From contig CAMEIK010000103.1 of assembly GCA_945918315.1 (NCBI GenBank), forward strand, positions 1-5,246: DNA of 5,246 nucleotides, read 5' to 3'. The notes beneath the pieces were generated by a model. It made no database searches. It was given only the letters and a program-made list of their open reading frames with translations, and was not told where the DNA came from. Positions within the stretch are counted from its first letter, which is position 1, and every line of letters starts with the position of its first letter. Made by a program: the position numbers and the translations under genes. Positions 4,951-5,246 of the stretch are shown here, one piece after another. Origin of the DNA: an uncultured Clostridia bacterium. Its GTDB lineage: Bacteria > Bacillota > Clostridia > Oscillospirales > Oscillospiraceae.

Positions 4951-5246
4951 TTCCGATTCCATATGCCGCCGGATGGCGTCAAAGGACTGGTCACGGATGA
5001 CATATTCCATGGGGAAGGCATCGGCGGCGGTTGCCTCGTCGAAGCCGGGCCTTTGAGCATATTTTCAGAACCGTGCGGCGTTCATAGTTTTTGAGGCAAT
5101 CTTCAGGCCTGACGGTCAGAGTCGGGAAACCGTAACATAGCCTGCCTGGTTTATTTGCCCCATAGCACGGCTGACACTGGGCCTGGAATAGCGCATGAAT
5201 TTGCTCACTTCCATCTGTTTTCGCGGTTTGGAAATATGGTATCATT
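4951..5246 (-). pseudogene. Frameshifted DtxR/MntR-like metal-dependent regulator, partial
   Basis: The conserved pieces of a small DtxR-family regulator appear in order but in three different minus-strand frames. From the right edge to about 5122 the helix-turn-helix reads KQMEVSKFMRYSRPSVSRAM, then GQINQAGYVTVS, matching the family pattern DVA..L..SKPSVSRA...L...GY. That frame stops at 5116-5118. A TLTV piece in a second frame is followed by GLKIASK (5109-5089) back in the first, then YERRTVL (5086-5066) in the second. From 5064 the third frame reads KYAQRPGFDEATAADAFPM and EYVIRDQSFDAIRRHM, the metal-site/dimerisation helices. The wing also seems to have lost about four codons. Intact homologues would repress metal-uptake genes on binding Fe2+ or Mn2+. 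The N-terminus lies beyond the window. Several indels point to decay, or less likely to sequencing error. Confidence 0.75.

Noticed and set aside
4607..4951. A 114-codon minus-strand frame beginning MSHYKSGG
   Set aside because: It overlaps the chelatase start in another frame, crosses the hairpin, and has no motif or ribosome binding site.
4834..5000. A cobalamin riboswitch in front of the chelatase
   Set aside because: The stretch is mostly degraded protein-coding sequence with one simple hairpin. I could not find the conserved B12-box pieces in order.
4834..5010. A longer chelatase starting at the ATG at 5010 (335 residues)
   Set aside because: The extra 59 residues are DtxR-remnant sequence plus the translated hairpin, and a near-ideal ribosome binding site precedes the ATG at 4833.

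Overview
The window reads as chromosomal DNA from a strict anaerobe of the Clostridia, probably a GC-rich gut lineage of the Oscillospiraceae/Ruminococcaceae type. This rests on three things: a full-length clostridial-type AdhE, a CbiK-type chelatase, and strong GGAGG ribosome binding sites with GC-rich codons set against AT-rich intergenic spacers. The lineage is inferred; no rRNA or marker gene is present.

Layout, left to right. Positions 1-355 hold no intact gene. They contain a run of degenerate 7-bp repeats (126-167), then a well-placed ribosome binding site and the first ~35 codons of a four-helix-bundle (S23/IVP-type) protein. The rest of that reading frame (180-362) is replaced by a large bidirectional terminator hairpin (286-347). 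From 3815 down to 356, on the minus strand, lies a clear two-gene operon. It has a promoter (3788-3815), an inverted-repeat operator candidate (3744-3780), adhE (bifunctional acetaldehyde-CoA/alcohol dehydrogenase, 1119-3725) and a small APH/choline-kinase-like phosphotransferase (356-1105). The phosphotransferase's Shine-Dalgarno overlaps the adhE stop codon, and the operon ends at the bidirectional hairpin. Upstream of it, also on the minus strand, is a second unit: a CbiK-family metal chelatase (4003-4833) with a textbook intrinsic terminator (3930-3966). It is preceded by a hairpin (4873-4899) and by the remains of a DtxR-like metalloregulator (4951-5246, running off the right edge), whose conserved segments are scattered over all three minus-strand frames.

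How the genes work together. AdhE disposes of fermentative NADH by reducing acetyl-CoA to ethanol. The linked kinase has intact catalytic residues, but its substrate cannot be told from sequence. The chelatase would insert a metal (Co2+ in characterised CbiK, possibly Fe2+) into a sirohydrochlorin-type tetrapyrrole. Its position next to a broken iron/manganese-type regulator suggests a metal-homeostasis locus that has lost its local regulator. The two minus-strand units are separated by a terminator and a new promoter, so they are probably regulated independently.

I found no complete new multi-gene system. The observations most worth a second look are the decayed DtxR gene fused in frame to the chelatase leader, the translationally coupled adhE-kinase pair, the uncharacterised palindromic operator of adhE, and the heptamer repeats in front of the truncated four-helix-bundle gene.
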